From Rickettsiales bacterium (GTDB lineage: Bacteria > Pseudomonadota > Alphaproteobacteria > Rs-D84): a stretch of 36,088 nt of DNA. Made by a program: the position numbers and the translations under genes. The notes under the pieces are model-generated. The model worked only from the letters and a program-made list of their open reading frames with translations, did not search any database and had not been told where the DNA came from. The stretch is taken from assembly GCA_031254335.1 (NCBI GenBank), contig JAIRUP010000010.1, positions 1 to 36,088 of the forward strand. The letters are read 5' to 3'. Shown in pieces: positions 7,354-14,343 of this stretch; the stretch's first letter is position 1; each line of letters begins with the position of its first letter.

Positions 7354-7512
7354 AAGGGAAGTTTTTCGTTTTCGGGCTAAATCGTCCACTACGCGGCGAA
7401 AAACAGGTCGTCGCGGCGGCAGGCAAGGCCAGACGCCGACCTGTTTTTCTTGGTATTGAACGATTTATCCTCGAAAACGCGTCTTCCCTAATTATTTTTT
7501 GAGATTTATTAA
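7344..7512 (+). repeat. Family A palindromic element, copy A3
   Basis: The copy covers the secB stop codon (within AAAAAATAAAAGGG) and most of the secB-rpoH gap. The outer stem pairs AAAAGGGAAG with CTTCCCTAATT. The middle arm pairs CTAAATCGTCCACTA with TGGTATTGAACGATTTA. The inner arm is AAAAACAGGTCG/CGACCTGTTTTT, different from A1/A2 but still paired. The right end is ATTTTTTGAGATTTATTAA. Confidence 0.88.
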
Positions 7513-7534
7513 ATCGAGGGAATAATAAATTTCA

Positions 7535-8515
7535 GTGAATAAAAACAAAACCGATTTTCAGAGCAAATCCACCGCGCTGGTGCGGGGCGGGGAAAACTGG
7601 CTGTCGTCCTATATCGACTATGTCAAAAATGTCCCCATGCTTTCCGAGGCAGAAGAGACCGACCTTATTCAGCGCGTCAAAAAATTCAAGGACCGCGCCG
7701 CCGCCGAAAAAATCATAACCGCGCATTTGCGCATGGTCGTGTCCACCGCTTTCGAGATGCAATCATACGGAATCCTTTCCATGCAGGACATGATTGCCGA
7801 GGGAACAGTCGGACTTCTGAAAGCGCTTGAAAAATTCAATCCCGAAAAGGGCGTGCGCTTTTCCGTCTATGCTTCCTATTGGATTAAGGCCGAGCTTTAC
7901 AGCCTTGTGTGGGACAACTGGTCCAGCGTAAAGGTCGGCGAGAATCCCAGCCGCAAGAAAATCTTCTTCAACCTCGGCAAGGCGCGCCGCGCTTTGGGAA
8001 TCTCCGACCAGAAGATGGATGCAAGCAACATACAAAAAATCGCGCACTATTTGGATGTTCCCGCGAAAGAAGTCGAGCTTATGAACGCGAGGATGTCGCG
8101 CGATTCGTCCCTTAATGTTCCGCTTCGCGGCGACGACGAGGGCGCGGAGTTCCAAGACAAGCTGCAATCCAAGGCCGAAAGCATCCACGATGTTTTGGAA
8201 AAAAAGGAATTCGCCGTGCGCGGCGGCGCGCTGCTGCGGAAGCATTTGGCCGCTTTGCCCGAGCGAGACCGCGAAATCATCCGGCGGCGGCGGCTGGCCG
8301 AAAAGCCCGAGACTTTGGACGACATCGCGAAGGAATACGGCATTTCCAAAGAGAGGGTCAGGCAAATCGAGGAGAGGGCGTTCGAGAATTTGAAGAAGGG
8401 TGTTTTGGAAGATGCCAAGGGGTTGAAGTTGGAAGGAAGAGGGCAGAAGGAAGAAGGCAGAAGGATTGATTCCCACCCCTCCGCTTCGCGGCACCCCTCC
8501 CCGGAGGGGAATTGA
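7535..8515 (+). CDS. rpoH: RNA polymerase sigma factor RpoH (sigma-32 type)
   Basis: This 326-residue protein is a heat-shock-type sigma factor that directs RNA polymerase to chaperone and protease promoters. Region 2 is visible as DLIQRVKKFKDRAAAEKIITAHLRMVV and MIAEGTVGLLKALEKFNPEKGVRFSVYASYWIKAEL. The RpoH box after it reads RKKIFFNLGKARR, close to the usual RKLFFNLRK form. Region 4.2 is seen in ETLDDIAKEYGISKERVRQIEERAFENL. The start is GTG at 7535, with GAGGG 14 bases upstream, a long spacing. The C-terminal 35 residues are an unusual extension, and the last 15 or so come from repeat C1. The stop overlaps the dciA-like start (TGATG), so the two are translationally linked. Confidence 0.94.
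   Translation: MNKNKTDFQSKSTALVRGGENWLSSYIDYVKNVPMLSEAEETDLIQRVKKFKDRAAAEKIITAHLRMVVSTAFEMQSYGILSMQDMIAEGTVGLLKALEKFNPEKGVRFSVYASYWIKAELYSLVWDNWSSVKVGENPSRKKIFFNLGKARRALGISDQKMDASNIQKIAHYLDVPAKEVELMNARMSRDSSLNVPLRGDDEGAEFQDKLQSKAESIHDVLEKKEFAVRGGALLRKHLAALPERDREIIRRRRLAEKPETLDDIAKEYGISKERVRQIEERAFENLKKGVLEDAKGLKLEGRGQKEEGRRIDSHPSASRHPSPEGN
8467..8513 (+). repeat. Family C repeat, copy C1, at the rpoH 3' end
   Basis: It reads ATTCCCACCCCTCCGCTTCGCGG followed within a few bases by CCCCTCC-CCGGAGGGG-AATT, forming small hairpins and a flanking ATTCCC/GGGGAATT pair. It encodes the rpoH C-terminus (DSHPSASRHPSPEGN), and its GGAGGGG end is correctly placed as Shine-Dalgarno for the next gene's ATG at 8515. 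Confidence 0.85.
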
Positions 8516-8835
8516 TGGTGGAGGTCAAGAAAATCGATTTTAAGAAGCGAAGCGAGAGGCCGCAGTTCGCGTTCGCCGCCGCCCTGGGGCTTCTTAAAAA
8601 GATGGGCGGAAACGCATTCGATTCCGAAATCGCCGCGGACTGGCCGAAAATCGCGGGCGCGGACTATGCCGCCGACCTGTCCGTCAAGAGCTTGTCGAAA
8701 TCCGGCGTTCTTACTCTGCGCGTTCTGGTTCCCGCCAAGATTACCGTCCTGTCATACGAGGGAAACGAGATTATGCGGCGCGTCAACGCTTATTACAAAA
8801 GGGATGTTGTCAAAAAGGTAAGTTTCAGGAAATAA
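8515..8835 (+). CDS. DciA-like DUF721 protein
   Basis: This 106-residue protein resembles the DUF721/DciA family. It contains a helix-rich N-terminus, a WPKIAGADYAADLSVKSL segment corresponding to the family's W..ivG..la.h..p, and a basic strand-rich end (GVLTLRVLVPAKITVLSYEGNEIMRRVNAYY). DciA proteins interact with the replicative helicase DnaB and support its loading; whether that holds here is inference. The ATG at 8515 overlaps the rpoH stop, and its Shine-Dalgarno is contributed by repeat C1. A TTG at 8512 is an alternative. The gene converges on the thiol protein gene with eight bases between stops. Confidence 0.75.
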   Translation: MVEVKKIDFKKRSERPQFAFAAALGLLKKMGGNAFDSEIAADWPKIAGADYAADLSVKSLSKSGVLTLRVLVPAKITVLSYEGNEIMRRVNAYYKRDVVKKVSFRK

Positions 8836-8843
8836 TAAGGAAA

Positions 8844-9404
8844 TCAATTCTTTTTACGGGGGAAGAGCAGGATGACGGCAAGGGCCGCCGCGAGGACCCC
8901 CAAGAGGCCGTATAGAAGCCCGTTGCCCTTCTGCTTTTCTATATTAATCGTTTCCGCGCGCGAGCGGGCCATTTGCTCCGCATTTTCCTTGCGCACCCCG
9001 GCAGGGTCCGCAAGCAACGCCGCCGCGTTCGTTTTCACCGCTTCAAGCTCTTGTTCCGACAGGCCGTCGTTCAGGGCCGCGCGGAATTCGTTTTCCGTCG
9101 TTCCCTTCGCGAAGCCCTGGAAGCATTTGTCCCCTATGACCATAAGCGGTATGCCGTAGCCGTCCAATTTGCATTTCTTGATTTGCTTCTCGAACGCGCC
9201 GCGGTTCGCCGGTTCCTGCACATTCTTTTGGACGAAATTCACGAACGGATACTCGATTACCAATGTGTCGAATATGAAGTCCTTGGCCAGATGGCAATAG
9301 GGGCAGGTCGGGGCGTAGAACAGGGTGGCTTCGCGCACGGCGGCCGACGCGAAGGAAGAAGTAAGAAGCAAGAGGGAGGAAGTTATGAATAATAATTTTT
9401 TCAT
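8844..9404 (-). CDS. Periplasmic membrane-anchored CPYC thioredoxin/glutaredoxin-like protein
   Basis: The 186-residue product has a signal peptide (MKKLLFITSSLLLLTSSFASA), a glutaredoxin-like active site CPYC at residues 34-37 after a YAPT strand, and a cis-proline-type segment GIPLMVIGDKCFQGF at about 90-105. A helical linker follows, then a C-terminal membrane segment (about 165-182) ending in RKKN. It is therefore likely a periplasm-facing thiol-disulfide oxidoreductase tethered to the inner membrane. Partner and direction of electron flow cannot be read from sequence. Two further cysteines (KKCK and DKCF) flank the fold. The start at 9404 has AAGGA nine bases upstream and a good promoter. 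The neighbouring VirB6-like proteins contain conserved extracytoplasmic cysteines that could be substrates (speculation). Confidence 0.8.
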   Translation of the reverse strand: MKKLLFITSSLLLLTSSFASAAVREATLFYAPTCPYCHLAKDFIFDTLVIEYPFVNFVQKNVQEPANRGAFEKQIKKCKLDGYGIPLMVIGDKCFQGFAKGTTENEFRAALNDGLSEQELEAVKTNAAALLADPAGVRKENAEQMARSRAETINIEKQKGNGLLYGLLGVLAAALAVILLFPRKKN

Positions 9405-9432
9405 TTAGGGAGTCCTTTTTGGTTTCGGGGTG

Positions 9433-9461
9433 ATTATAGTAAGGATTGGGGGGCGGGTCAA
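9433..9461 (-). promoter_or_regulatory. Promoter of the thiol-protein gene, -35 box inside repeat D1
   Basis: On the minus strand TTGACC (9456-9461) and TATAAT (9433-9438) are spaced by exactly 17 bases, close to consensus. Transcription would start near 9426, 22 bases before the ATG at 9404. The -35 hexamer is part of palindromic repeat D1. Confidence 0.65.
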
Positions 9462-9478
9462 GCCCGACCATGACAAAG
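9450..9478 (+). repeat. Family D repeat, copy D1
   Basis: A hairpin of GGCGGGTC-AA-GCCCGACC type is followed by ATGACAA, the family's invariant tail. It lies upstream of the thiol-protein gene, whose -35 box it provides on the minus strand. Confidence 0.8.
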
Positions 9479-9490
9479 GAATTATACAAT

Positions 9491-9569
9491 GGACCCCGGC
9501 CACCCCACCCACGACCTGCGCTGCGCTTTGCTTGCTCGGTCGCGGGACCCGGGCCGCCGGGGTGACGGG
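9491..9569 (+). repeat. Long palindromic repeat (family E type)
   Basis: ACCCCGGC at the left pairs with GCCGGGGT near the right end. Inside, a CGACC...GGTCG stem encloses a GC-rich loop. The block ends GTGACGGGA, the tail seen in other repeats. It lies just downstream of the last VirB6-like gene and, with D1, fills the gap 9405-9576, where no gene is seen. Confidence 0.75.
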
Positions 9570-9576
9570 ATGGGAG

Positions 9577-10803
9577 TTATTTCCTTATCATAGTCCATAT
9601 ATTCCCGCCGTATTTTTTCGCCGCCGCCGCGAGGCTGTTCACATTCTCTTGGATTTTGCCCGTCCATTCCTTGTCGACCGCGCCGCCCATTTGCGTCGCG
9701 ATTTTATCCGTCTGCGATATGAGGTAGGCGCACAAGGCTCCGCCGAGCAGCGTATAAACCATGCTGTTTCCGTTTTCCGCCAATATGCCTTTCATAAGCA
9801 GGTAGCATATGGATGAAATCAGCGCGACGGCGATTATATATATAAGCACCTGGACCAGTTTCTTTATTTGTCCCGATATGTCCCCGCCCCCGAAACTGTT
9901 CGCTATCCTTTCAAAAATCGCGCTTGCGAACGGCGCGTCCTTCGACCAGCCGTCCTTGAAAGATTCCTTGAACGCGACGAACGGCAAAAACATCAGCATA
10001 AGAGTCATGTCCACAACAACCCCCAATGTCATAATCGTGAATTTCACCGCGCACCAAAGGAACAGCGCGACACCGGCCACTCCCAGCACCGCCAGCGCGA
10101 CATTCGTTCCGATGCCCGTTCCAATCAACGCGAAACTTTGTGAGAGCGCCGTCCAGAAGAATTCCGTGATTCGGCCCGTCATGCATAAGACGCTTGCGAC
10201 ATTTTCAGGCCCCAAAAATCCGAAGCTGTTTCCGCCCGCCACGACCATCGCATGCACCGCCGCGCAGCTTTGCGAGATTCCCATGCCGGTCGCCTCGGTC
10301 AAGAACAGGTCCGCCGCGTAGTTTCCGACCCTTGCGACCGCCGACATCAAAATCATAAACCATTCCGCCGGATTCGATTTCAGCACGAACACCGCGACCG
10401 TTATTATGATTCCCTTCTTCACGGCCTTTTTCACCGTATCGCTTATTTTCGATTTCGCGTATACGACCGACCAGGCCTCGAGACCCCACCAGAACGCGAA
10501 GAATATGAACAGAAGCCATATTATGACATCGATTAAATTTTTGTAAATCAGCATGGCGACCGTGCTTAGGCCCTCGACCACCAGAAGACCCGCGCGGATG
10601 TCCAACGGGACGCCTTTTGTTTCCAGGCTTGCCGCGTTCGGGACAGAGTTTCTGAGGCCCAGCAGGATATTATGCCTTGCGCGGTCGGTAAGCTCGGTCA
10701 TCTCGAAATTATCCGAAGTCGGCCGAGGTTCCCCGGTCGCGGCTTCGCCTTGCCGTGGAATGACAAATAACAATAAAGCGATTATCAGGAGGAGTTTCTT
10801 CAT
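9577..10803 (-). CDS. VirB6/TrbL-like polytopic membrane protein, fifth in the operon
   Basis: This 408-residue protein starts with a signal-like segment (MKKLLLIIALLLFVI), then several membrane helices and the operon's shared FLPF motif (LMLMFLPFVAFKESF, about residue 270-285). An extracytoplasmic loop contains two cysteines (SCAAVHAM...VLCMTGR), a pattern found in three of its paralogues. The C-terminus is hydrophilic and ends MIRK. This general design fits VirB6/TrbL, the inner-membrane channel component of type IV secretion systems, although no invariant residue proves it. The signal region includes in-frame repeat D6 (VIPRQGEAATGEP). The start at 10803 forms an ATGA overlap with the preceding gene, with GGGGGA just upstream. 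It lacks the N-terminal CxxC motif of three of its paralogues. Confidence 0.65.
   Translation of the reverse strand: MKKLLLIIALLLFVIPRQGEAATGEPRPTSDNFEMTELTDRARHNILLGLRNSVPNAASLETKGVPLDIRAGLLVVEGLSTVAMLIYKNLIDVIIWLLFIFFAFWWGLEAWSVVYAKSKISDTVKKAVKKGIIITVAVFVLKSNPAEWFMILMSAVARVGNYAADLFLTEATGMGISQSCAAVHAMVVAGGNSFGFLGPENVASVLCMTGRITEFFWTALSQSFALIGTGIGTNVALAVLGVAGVALFLWCAVKFTIMTLGVVVDMTLMLMFLPFVAFKESFKDGWSKDAPFASAIFERIANSFGGGDISGQIKKLVQVLIYIIAVALISSICYLLMKGILAENGNSMVYTLLGGALCAYLISQTDKIATQMGGAVDKEWTGKIQENVNSLAAAAKKYGGNIWTMIRK
10725..10767 (-). repeat. Family D repeat, copy D6, in frame in the fifth VirB6-like gene
   Basis: On the minus strand it runs TGTCATTCC...GGCAAGGCGAAGCC...GGGGAACC, an imperfect copy of the GTCATTCCCC...GGGGAATC hairpin. 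It is translated as FVIPRQGEAATGEP and forms the end of the signal-like segment. Confidence 0.7.
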
Positions 10804-12053
10804 GGCGTTCCCCCCGTTTTTCCGATTCCGAACTTCGTCAGATTCGTGAACGCCTTGCCAACCCAATCCACGCCGCCCTTCAAGGCCGCATAGGCGTTGT
10901 CACCGAAATTCATGAACGGCTTGGCTTCTATGTTCGCGAACTGTTTCATGAGCTTCGCTTCAACAACATAATAATAGAACACAAACACGAACAGCAATGT
11001 CGCAACCGCCGCAAACGGGTCGCCTTCGTTCCTGTCAATCGCATAGGACATGAGCGCGTAGAATATGGAAAGTTTAAGCGCAATCGCAACCATCCCCACC
11101 GCCATGCTTGTTATTTGATTCAGCATATTGTCCGCCACATTTCCCGCCAGCTTCCATGTTTTCGAGAAGGCCAGCGCGCCGATTACGACCGGCAGGAACA
11201 TTATGAAGAACAGCACCGTGAAGACTATGTTCATAAGCTCGAAAAATATTTTGAGGCCGTAAATCGCGAATACGGCCGCGGCCGCGAGGCCCAGGAACCA
11301 TAACAGCGGCTTGTTGTCCCGGCTTCCCTGATTCATGGTCGCGAAGCCTTTGTTCGCGCCCAAGAGCGCGATTGTATTCACGACCCCGGCCATGCACATC
11401 AGCGGGCGCGTCGCGCTTTCCGTTATAAGCGAATATTTATCCTCTTCCGACGGAGCCGCGCTTTCGCAGAGCCCGCTTGGCAGGCCCGCCGTCTTCATAG
11501 ATATGAACGCCCCGATTGAAAGTATAGGCCTGATGGTCATGTCCGTGAGCATTCTTGGCGCGGAATTCCCAAGGGTTCCCAGCGCGCCCAAGAATACTCC
11601 GACCACGAGTATGCGCACCGCCTGCTGCCAAAGGCCCGTTATCCAGGGCTTTATATCGAGCGACTTTTCGCCCGGAGCCGAAATGTCCGCCGTTTGAGCC
11701 GCCGCTTCTTTCAGGATTTTCCATGCGCTTAACGCCGCGAATATGCCGAAGCCCAGCACAAGCATAATCCATATATGCCCGATAAACGCCTCATACACTC
11801 CGGCGGACGCATTACCGACCGCGTCGATTAAATCCCGGATATAGGGGCAGAATATGCAGCCCGCCGCGGCTATGTCGCATTTGCCCGCGGCGTCGCACAC
11901 CCCGATTTGTTTCAGGAAATCAGGCAGCGAAACCGACGCCAAGGATTCGCCCGATATGCTCGCCGAATAATAATACAGAACGGCCAGTATCGCGCCGAAC
12001 CACACGAGCGGCTTGATTAGAAGCGGAAGAAAGCGGGCGGCCAATGCGGGCAT
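10800..12053 (-). CDS. VirB6/TrbL-like polytopic membrane protein, fourth in the operon
   Basis: This 417-residue protein has an N-terminal membrane segment (about 10-30), then a short cysteine-rich extracytoplasmic stretch with Cys53, Cys59 and the motif GCIFCPYI (Cys66/Cys69). Further helices follow, together with a TDMTIRPILSIGAF segment matching the paralogues, a loop with two more cysteines (GLCESAAP...PLMCMAG), and the FLPVVIGALAF motif in IMFLPVV. It ends GKTGGTP; the DNA for GGTP doubles as the ribosome-binding site of the next gene. Its start overlaps the previous stop (TAATG at 12053). Predicted as an inner-membrane channel-like subunit by resemblance to VirB6/TrbL; homology should be confirmed by profile search. 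Confidence 0.65.
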   Translation of the reverse strand: MPALAARFLPLLIKPLVWFGAILAVLYYYSASISGESLASVSLPDFLKQIGVCDAAGKCDIAAAGCIFCPYIRDLIDAVGNASAGVYEAFIGHIWIMLVLGFGIFAALSAWKILKEAAAQTADISAPGEKSLDIKPWITGLWQQAVRILVVGVFLGALGTLGNSAPRMLTDMTIRPILSIGAFISMKTAGLPSGLCESAAPSEEDKYSLITESATRPLMCMAGVVNTIALLGANKGFATMNQGSRDNKPLLWFLGLAAAAVFAIYGLKIFFELMNIVFTVLFFIMFLPVVIGALAFSKTWKLAGNVADNMLNQITSMAVGMVAIALKLSIFYALMSYAIDRNEGDPFAAVATLLFVFVFYYYVVEAKLMKQFANIEAKPFMNFGDNAYAALKGGVDWVGKAFTNLTKFGIGKTGGTP

Positions 12054-13183
12054 TACGGGTTCCCTCCCTTTCTGATTTTATTCAAGGTTTGGATTTTGCC
12101 CTTGATGTTCGTCGCGAGCGCGGCGAAATTCTTATAGGCTTCCAAGCCGACCACCGCCTTGTCGTCGTCCTCGAAGCCGAGCGCGGCCAAGAGTTCCTTG
12201 GCAATATCATCGATTTTCGCGGCGAGGAACCCGATTATCAAGACCAGAACCGCGATGCCCGCCGCGCTATGCATGACCGCCGGCGATTCGAAACTTGGGT
12301 TCGACAAATCGATAAATCCGCTTAGCATCGCCAGGATTACGACATACACAATCATCGCGCTTGCCAGCGTTATGACGGAACGCACCGCCGTTTGGAAGAT
12401 ATTGCCCGACATTCCGCCGATTGATTTCACCCATCCGGGGGCTTCCGAATTTTTCATAACAAACGCCATCAGCATAATCGGGAACAGGAACGCGAACAGG
12501 GTGAGGCTTACGATTACATCTATGAAATAGAACAGGAACTTCAAGAAGAGCTTGATAAACGACCAGGCGACGAACACGCCCAGGAAGAACATGAAGACCG
12601 TATCCAGCGCGGGGCCGAAGTCGCCCGAGAGGACGCTCAGCAACGCGGTCAAGTTCAGAGAATTGGAAATCATCGCGAAGCCGAACAGTATGAAGCCTTG
12701 GAACGCCGTCGTCGTCATTTGCATTATATCAAGAACCCGGTTTTTAAGCGCGGGCGAATAAAACGACGAGTCGGGCATGGGTTTGGGTTCGTATGCGGCC
12801 GAGATTCCCCGGTCGGGCAGGGGAATGACAGAACTGGCGATGGCGTGCGTCATGGCCGCGACAGGTTCCAATGTCAGGCGCGCCACAGTTTTCGGGACGA
12901 ATGTCCCCATCCCAATCAATGAAACTATTATAATCGAATTAATCAGCACCGGCTTCATGGACTTCATATAAAACGGGTCCTCGGCCCCTTTGGACAATTT
13001 CGTCATCACTATATACACCGTATAGAACGCTATGAACGCGGTGAGCAGAAACAGCGCGAAGCGCGCGATTTGGCCATAGGAATTCTCCGCTGCGCTTCCC
13101 ACCGCGACAAACAGATTGTCGAAGACAGGGCAGGCCCAGCACTGCACCAGATTCGCCGTCAAAAATTCAAGCGCGCCGTTCAT
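12053..13183 (-). CDS. VirB6/TrbL-like polytopic membrane protein, third in the operon
   Basis: This 376-residue protein carries the clearest N-terminal signature, VQCWACPVFDNLF (Cys15, Cys18), followed by about six membrane helices. A TLEPVAAMTHAI segment is shared with the paralogues, and the FLFPIMLMAFVMK motif lies near residue 230. The extracytoplasmic loop that carries two cysteines in its paralogues lacks them here and instead holds in-frame repeat D5 (VIPLPDRGISAA, about 119-130), followed by FYSPALKNRV. The C-terminus is hydrophilic (IQTLNKIRKGGNP). ATGA overlap with the gene before and TAATG overlap with the gene after. Assigned to VirB6/TrbL by topology and operon context. Confidence 0.65.
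   Translation of the reverse strand: MNGALEFLTANLVQCWACPVFDNLFVAVGSAAENSYGQIARFALFLLTAFIAFYTVYIVMTKLSKGAEDPFYMKSMKPVLINSIIIVSLIGMGTFVPKTVARLTLEPVAAMTHAIASSVIPLPDRGISAAYEPKPMPDSSFYSPALKNRVLDIMQMTTTAFQGFILFGFAMISNSLNLTALLSVLSGDFGPALDTVFMFFLGVFVAWSFIKLFLKFLFYFIDVIVSLTLFAFLFPIMLMAFVMKNSEAPGWVKSIGGMSGNIFQTAVRSVITLASAMIVYVVILAMLSGFIDLSNPSFESPAVMHSAAGIAVLVLIIGFLAAKIDDIAKELLAALGFEDDDKAVVGLEAYKNFAALATNIKGKIQTLNKIRKGGNP
12802..12830 (-). repeat. Family D repeat, copy D5, in frame in the third VirB6-like gene
   Basis: On the minus strand TGTCATTCCCC and GGGGAATC flank a short loop, the same design as intergenic copy D4. It is translated as VIPLPDRGIS within a predicted extracytoplasmic loop. Confidence 0.78.
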
Positions 13184-14343
13184 TTCTTTAACATCTTCCC
13201 TATGTTGCCGCCCAGCTTCACCGCGGTTTTCCCGAGGGTTTGGGCGTTCGCCGTCAGATTCTTATAGAATGTTTCGTCCGGCGCGCCGAATTTGGCCATC
13301 TTTTCCTTCGCTATTTCCAGCAGGCGGGTCATGACCAGAAGCGCGAGAATAGAACTCAGCGCAATCATGAATTTATCCGACCATGACGACAGGTTCGCCG
13401 AGATTCCGCTTTGCCCGAACAGCGCCGCAATCAGCGACAGATTGATGAGCGTCATAATCCCGCCGATTACCATCGCGACGACAAGGCCGCGCAGACTGTC
13501 TATGATTCCCTTCAAGGCTTCGGTCGGATTCGCCCATGCGTCCGTCTGCTGCATGACCCACTTGAATGTCCTGAACGGGAACAGCATGATTGCAAAGCAA
13601 AAGTTCAATATTCCCTGCAATATGACGGACGCTATGTATAATCCCGACAGGAAGAATGTAATCGCCAGCACGGCCCCCACAAAAAAGTTGAACAGCCAAA
13701 GGCCCATATCCGGTTTTTTAGACATAGGGTTCCCGCCCGTTATGAAACTCGGCACGCCCATCATGTCAAGTCCGAGCGTCACCACCTGATTGTTCTTGTA
13801 TATGATTCCCGAAATCGGATTCGCCATTTGATTGCAGATTTCGGGGGAGAAGAAGGAATGGGTGTTGCATTCCATTCCCACCCCCGCCTTCGGCGACCCC
13901 TCCCCGGGAGGGGAATTTAATATGGATTCGGTGTAGATGGAGCCGAGTTTTAGGAACGGATTGATTATCGTTTCCGTCAGGAAGGTCGGGCGGACCGCCA
14001 GCAGAATCGTTGTCGCGAGCGCGGCGCGCATCATCATTTGCGCCAGCTTCTTCGGGATTCCCCACGCAAGCTCCGCCGTTTTTTTCCCGTCATAATATCC
14101 GCCGCCGTTCTTGATATTCAGAAAATCCAGCCAGTCCTGGGGAACATACTGCTTTATGACGAACAGCATGATATTGAATCCGACCAGGGTCCATATGAAC
14201 GCCGACACAAGCGGCACGAAGAAATCGTATAAGCCCGCGGAAACCCGCGTCATGACATCAATCATGAACGGCACGAACTTGTCCAGGCTTGCGCCGTTCA
14301 TCCAATCCGGGACATCCGGCAAAACGGTCATGAAGCCGTTCAT
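13180..14343 (-). CDS. VirB6/TrbL-like polytopic membrane protein, second in the operon
   Basis: This 387-residue protein has five or six membrane helices, a TETIINPFLKLGSIY segment aligned with the operon's shared T..xxP region, and the FPF motif (IMLFPFRTFKWVM, about 258). It has no N-terminal CxxC. The central extracytoplasmic loop contains two cysteines (GMECNTHSFFSPEIC) and, just before them, in-frame repeat C2 (about residues 143-157). The C-terminus is basic (GKMLKK). The start at 14343 overlaps the previous stop as ATGA, with GGAGGG five bases upstream. Assigned to the VirB6/TrbL group by topology, shared motifs and context. Confidence 0.65.
   Translation of the reverse strand: MNGFMTVLPDVPDWMNGASLDKFVPFMIDVMTRVSAGLYDFFVPLVSAFIWTLVGFNIMLFVIKQYVPQDWLDFLNIKNGGGYYDGKKTAELAWGIPKKLAQMMMRAALATTILLAVRPTFLTETIINPFLKLGSIYTESILNSPPGEGSPKAGVGMECNTHSFFSPEICNQMANPISGIIYKNNQVVTLGLDMMGVPSFITGGNPMSKKPDMGLWLFNFFVGAVLAITFFLSGLYIASVILQGILNFCFAIMLFPFRTFKWVMQQTDAWANPTEALKGIIDSLRGLVVAMVIGGIMTLINLSLIAALFGQSGISANLSSWSDKFMIALSSILALLVMTRLLEIAKEKMAKFGAPDETFYKNLTANAQTLGKTAVKLGGNIGKMLKK
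13874..13918 (-). repeat. Family C repeat, copy C2, in frame in the second VirB6-like gene
   Basis: ATTCCC/GGGGAATT flanks with an inner CCGCCTTCGGCG hairpin and CCCCTCCCCGGGAGGGG. On the minus strand it is translated as NSPPGEGSPKAGVGM. The flanking protein reads on in the same frame. Confidence 0.85.

Noticed and set aside
7344-7512. Family A simply as rho-independent terminators
   Set aside because: A T run follows the stem, so termination is possible. But copy A1 lies between divergent genes, A2 lies at the start of a coupled gene pair, and the 168-base nested fold is far larger than a terminator needs.
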